A stretch of DNA of 64,000 nucleotides, taken from Parapristionchus giblindavisi (Eukaryota; Nematoda; Chromadorea; Rhabditida; Diplogasteridae). Within the stretch, counting starts at the first letter, position 1, and each line of letters starts with the position of its first letter. Below are positions 60,560 through 64,000 of the stretch, one piece after another. Location: positions 62,001 to 126,000 of the forward strand of contig CALSFV010000109.1 of assembly GCA_943737045.1 (NCBI GenBank), written 5' to 3'. The notes under the pieces were generated by a model, which was not told the DNA's origin, did no database searches, and worked only from the letters and a program-made list of their open reading frames with translations. The position numbers were made by a program, and so were the translations under genes.

Positions 60560-62150
60560 TTGACACAACAAGGGTGTTTCATCAAGTACAAAACGTTTGA
60601 GGGAGATACTGTAAATGGCACTTAAATGACTCGGACTTTAAAGATATAACGACTAGAGAAAATGCAGCTTTAGTCTGGCGCCACGCTTCTTAGAGGGCCA
60701 TCTTCAGGTGACTAGGCAACAGTGAGCACACAAAGTAGTGAAGAAGTCAGAAGGACCCAGGCAGTCCTTTTCAATTAGATCCGAAGGGCACTAGGGCAGA
60801 CTACAGATAATTCCTATTGACAGAGCTTTTAGTGCAAAAATTAAAATATTCGACCTTGCGAAATGTGCGTTCGTTACCAGGGAAACGAAAATGCATTTTT
60901 TGCCAGGACCACAATGTGAAAAGAAGAGGCATTGGCATTGAAAGGAAGCCCACTCCAACCTCTCCGAACTCTCTTATCTTCTTTGGATATGAGAGGTCAT
61001 GACTAGATCAGAAGGTATCAAAATGGTTTGGGTAAAAGATGGGTGCTTATGTGCGAAAGTGAAATCATAATGGCAGTGAGAGGGAAAGTGAAGGGAGAGA
61101 GGGAGGGGTCGAGGGAGAGGGAGAGGGAGAAAGTAGTAAACTTGATCTATCGGATGAGGGTAAAAGAGGGGTGGGGAGAGATAATATCAATACATGTTAA
61201 TCTCTCTGTGCTAGGGTTGTCTATTTGTTTTGTACATGAGAACGATCAAATCAGTGAGATAGTGAGAGCGAACGAAGAGACGAACAGACACACAGACAGA
61301 CAGATAGATATATAGGCCGGATATGATCTATGTAATGACTGCGATAAGAGAACCAAATGGATTTGAACGAGCGGAGGGAACATAACAAACATACTTTAAT
61401 TAATTGGTAGGGAAGGGTAAATGGAGAATATTCGAGAAAAGTCCTGACCAAAGTGGAAAGGAGGAATATGAATGACTTCAGTAGATTGAATATATGTACA
61501 GTAGTTGATCTGTAGAGAAGCTGCCTCATATTTGAAATATTACTTTTCTATAACTATTCTAATTGACATACTAAAAATTTAAAATATTTAAAAAAAAAAC
61601 TATCCTGAACAGCTAAAAAAGGCAAAATCGAATATGAATGGAGTGAAAGCTTTGAGACAGAGACTGATGTGAGAGATTATTGCTCGCACTTTCTCTTTCA
61701 TTTGACGTATAATAACAAATGATGCAATGGGACAAAAAGGATGGCGCAGGACACAAGATGCTCCACAAAATGTGATTAATTAAAGAATGATCGGACAGAT
61801 TCGTTGAATCGTGGCGACAATATGATTAACCGGCGACAAATTCGCTCCTAGTTCAGGGATAGACAATCGGTTCCTAATAATTCACTGTTTTTTAAAGGTT
61901 TTTCTGATTTTTAGGAAAAAATTGTATTGATGAAATCGCTAGACAATATATTTTCTCTGCCTATCTTTAAGAAACGATAAAGTAAAGCTCAATTCATCGA
62001 AATATATTTCTCGGGTTTTTCTCGTCAGCTAGACAGTTCGACAACAGAGTGGATGGGGCTATTCCTTTGAAACAGCAAAAGTGCACTTGACTTCAGGCAC
62101 AAGGTCACAAATCCATGTAGACAGCGCGGTAATAATACCCGTCACTCTTT
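60560..62150. other. Unassigned; purine-rich tract at 61075-61145
   Basis: GA-rich simple sequence around 61080-61140 and 61255-61310. No exon is supported on either strand. Confidence 0.4.
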
Positions 62151-62154
62151 TCCA

Positions 62155-62489
62155 CGCTCTTTTTTCTACTTCTCTTTCTCTCTCCCTCTGCCCCTTTCTT
62201 TCTCACTCTGCCTCTCCCTATAACCCTCCCTCTCCATATCTATGCCTTTCCCTCTCTCCCTCTCATCTTTCCTCCTCTCCCTCTACCCATCCCTCTCCAT
62301 ATCCCCCCTTCCTTCTCTTCCTCTACACTCCCCCAACCCTTCTCCCTCCCTCTTCTCCCTCTCCCTCTCTGTCACTTTACCGTCTCGCCTCAGTAGGAAA
62401 TGATTGGCCAGAGACACGCTGTCCGGATATGTTAGCCTTTTTTTCAAAGTCTCCGCCTATCTCTCTTCTCTCTGACTCTCGTTTCTCTC

Positions 62490-62531
<42 letters not shown>

Positions 62532-62575
62532 TCTCTCTCTCTCTCTCTGACTCTCTGCACATCCTCTTCTCTTCC
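62155..62575. repeat. CT-rich low-complexity tract with (CT)n runs
   Basis: Mainly CTCC/TCTC units, with near-pure CT at about 62490-62550. Frames through it are compositional artefacts. Confidence 0.85.
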
Positions 62576-62579
62576 ATAA

Positions 62580-64000
62580 CTTTCACACTGAACATAATAT
62601 TTTGTTGTCTACGGTTGTATTATGGACAGAAGACCCTACTAGAATCATGATCAAGATGTATGTAAATAATAAAGACAAACTCGAGATGGACACTCTTCGA
62701 TATTTCAAAATCCAGAAAAAAGGTTCAGACTTCATTCTAATTACTGGAGTCCTTCAAGGCATTTGAGAGCCTCTGACAGTCGGACTGATTCTTAACATTT
62801 TTGTGATCAACAATATCTTTCATGTACTAAACAGATCCATGGCAACCCCATGTACCATGTGCCACAGAACTAACTATATAACGAATGATTGTTTCTTACA
62901 AATTATTTACTAGGACACAACCGGATCATCTCTCCCACTTCTGACTTAGGCGCAGCAGTGCATTTCATGTTTTTTTTTTAAGTTTAGGAGCAATCACAAA
63001 AAAGGTTCTCAAACTATGTTGTGTATAACAGTAATTAAGCTATTATTTTGTGTAAATGGGCGCTAGAACACAACAGCTTTCCGGTCCATTTACCCCTCCA
63101 TCCCTCAGGGTGCTCAATTACCCGCTCAATCAGCACCCAGAACACACACAAAATGTGATTGTTAACATGACTGATGGTCCGTGAACAAGACTGTAGGCAG
63201 AGAGTTAGGGAGAAGTAGAGGGAGTAGCAGAGAAATCACAGACACGGATGGGTGAATATCCCAGTTGTCAAGACCTGGGTATCACTACCGCGCAAAAAGT
63301 CATAACTAGATCTGAAAAGGGGGGATAACCATGTGTTTGAGGATGAAAAGGACGTTAAATTGTAAATGACGTGCCCTCTTTTTGTTACCGATACGCATGA
63401 CCGAACAGAAGGGCAGACGTTTTGTGAATAGAGAATATTTTCTGACATAGGAATATCTAGTATGCTTTCGCAGATAAGAATCGTTTCATAAGATCACGCA
63501 CAAATTGAGCTTTGTCAAGAATTGTTTGGCATTTAGAAGTTTAAAGAGGAGCAATCACTTCTTTGTTCCTAGTCGATCACATGTGAACAAAAACAGAAAA
63601 GAATCGAGACTTAATTCAATTCAAGACATTTATCAAGTACCGATCAAACGACTGATTAAACGATGGTTGAACGACTGATTAATCTGGGATGGCCGAGGTC
63701 GGACCGTATCGGGATAAACGAAAACGAAATCTACAGTACGCGTGAAAGTGAAAATCGATGAAAGTGAGAATGATCAAGCCTCGGGTGAGTTAGCAACTGC
63801 TAGGGGCAGGGCGGACACGCGGTCTATATCTCTATTAACGATGAAAGGTGAAGGGGATAATACCCTTGTCGGCTGTCCATTGACGGGAAAAAAGTGTCAT
63901 GATCGGGGTTGGATAGACTAGTTGGAGAGTAGTAGTTGCCCCTGTAATGGACAGTGGAGACTAGAGAGAGGGGGGGGATGAACGGAAGAGGGTTTGGGTA
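62580..64000. other. Unassigned sequence
   Basis: No gene, RNA or shared repeat could be supported up to the window end. Confidence 0.4.

Noticed and set aside
62081..62494. Ser/Pro/Leu-rich open frame of 137 codons
   Set aside because: Follows from the CT-rich low-complexity tract; no splice or start context.

Overview
The window is nuclear DNA of an animal, most probably a rhabditid-type nematode. The evidence is short introns ending in TTTTCAG, a long gene of the nematode-specific MLT-10 moulting family, a KIX exon of CBP type, and dense small inverted-repeat elements. No bacterial, CRISPR or plasmid feature is present. All gene models were assembled by hand from splice signals and reading-frame phase, with no alignment or transcript data.

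Layout. 1-269: last exons of a protein ending in a CBP/p300-type KIX domain (+). 1.4-7.7 kb: foldback transposons, a LINE tail and unassigned sequence. 7.7-10.6 kb: a four-exon, Cys- and Thr-rich secreted-type gene (-) with nested transposons in one intron. 12.8-14.45 kb: a + strand gene whose coding exon is split by a 1.16-kb foldback element. 15-24.2 kb: LINE fragments of RTE and CR1/Jockey type, a Penelope-like reverse transcriptase interrupted by another LINE, and foldback elements. 25-39.3 kb: a duplicated, partly inverted cluster of small gene fragments, with a 4.7-kb nested palindrome at 31.0-35.7 kb that holds a four-exon 84-codon gene. 40.5-43.0 kb: a small gene (-) and an acidic-tailed gene (+). 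44.3-59.8 kb: one MLT-10-like gene (-), with 34 exons consistent in length and phase, several MITEs, a SINE and a tRNA-Asp in its introns. 60-64 kb: MITEs and low-complexity DNA, no gene supported.

The main story is mobile-element traffic around a moulting gene. At least five foldback elements share a C(A/T)AGGGAA terminus and a 3-bp TNA target duplication; two carry tRNA-like Pol III boxes in both arms and one sits inside a coding exon. The MLT-10-like gene has a phase-compatible exon carrying a stop codon, so inclusion or skipping could give a 472- or a 1165-residue protein.
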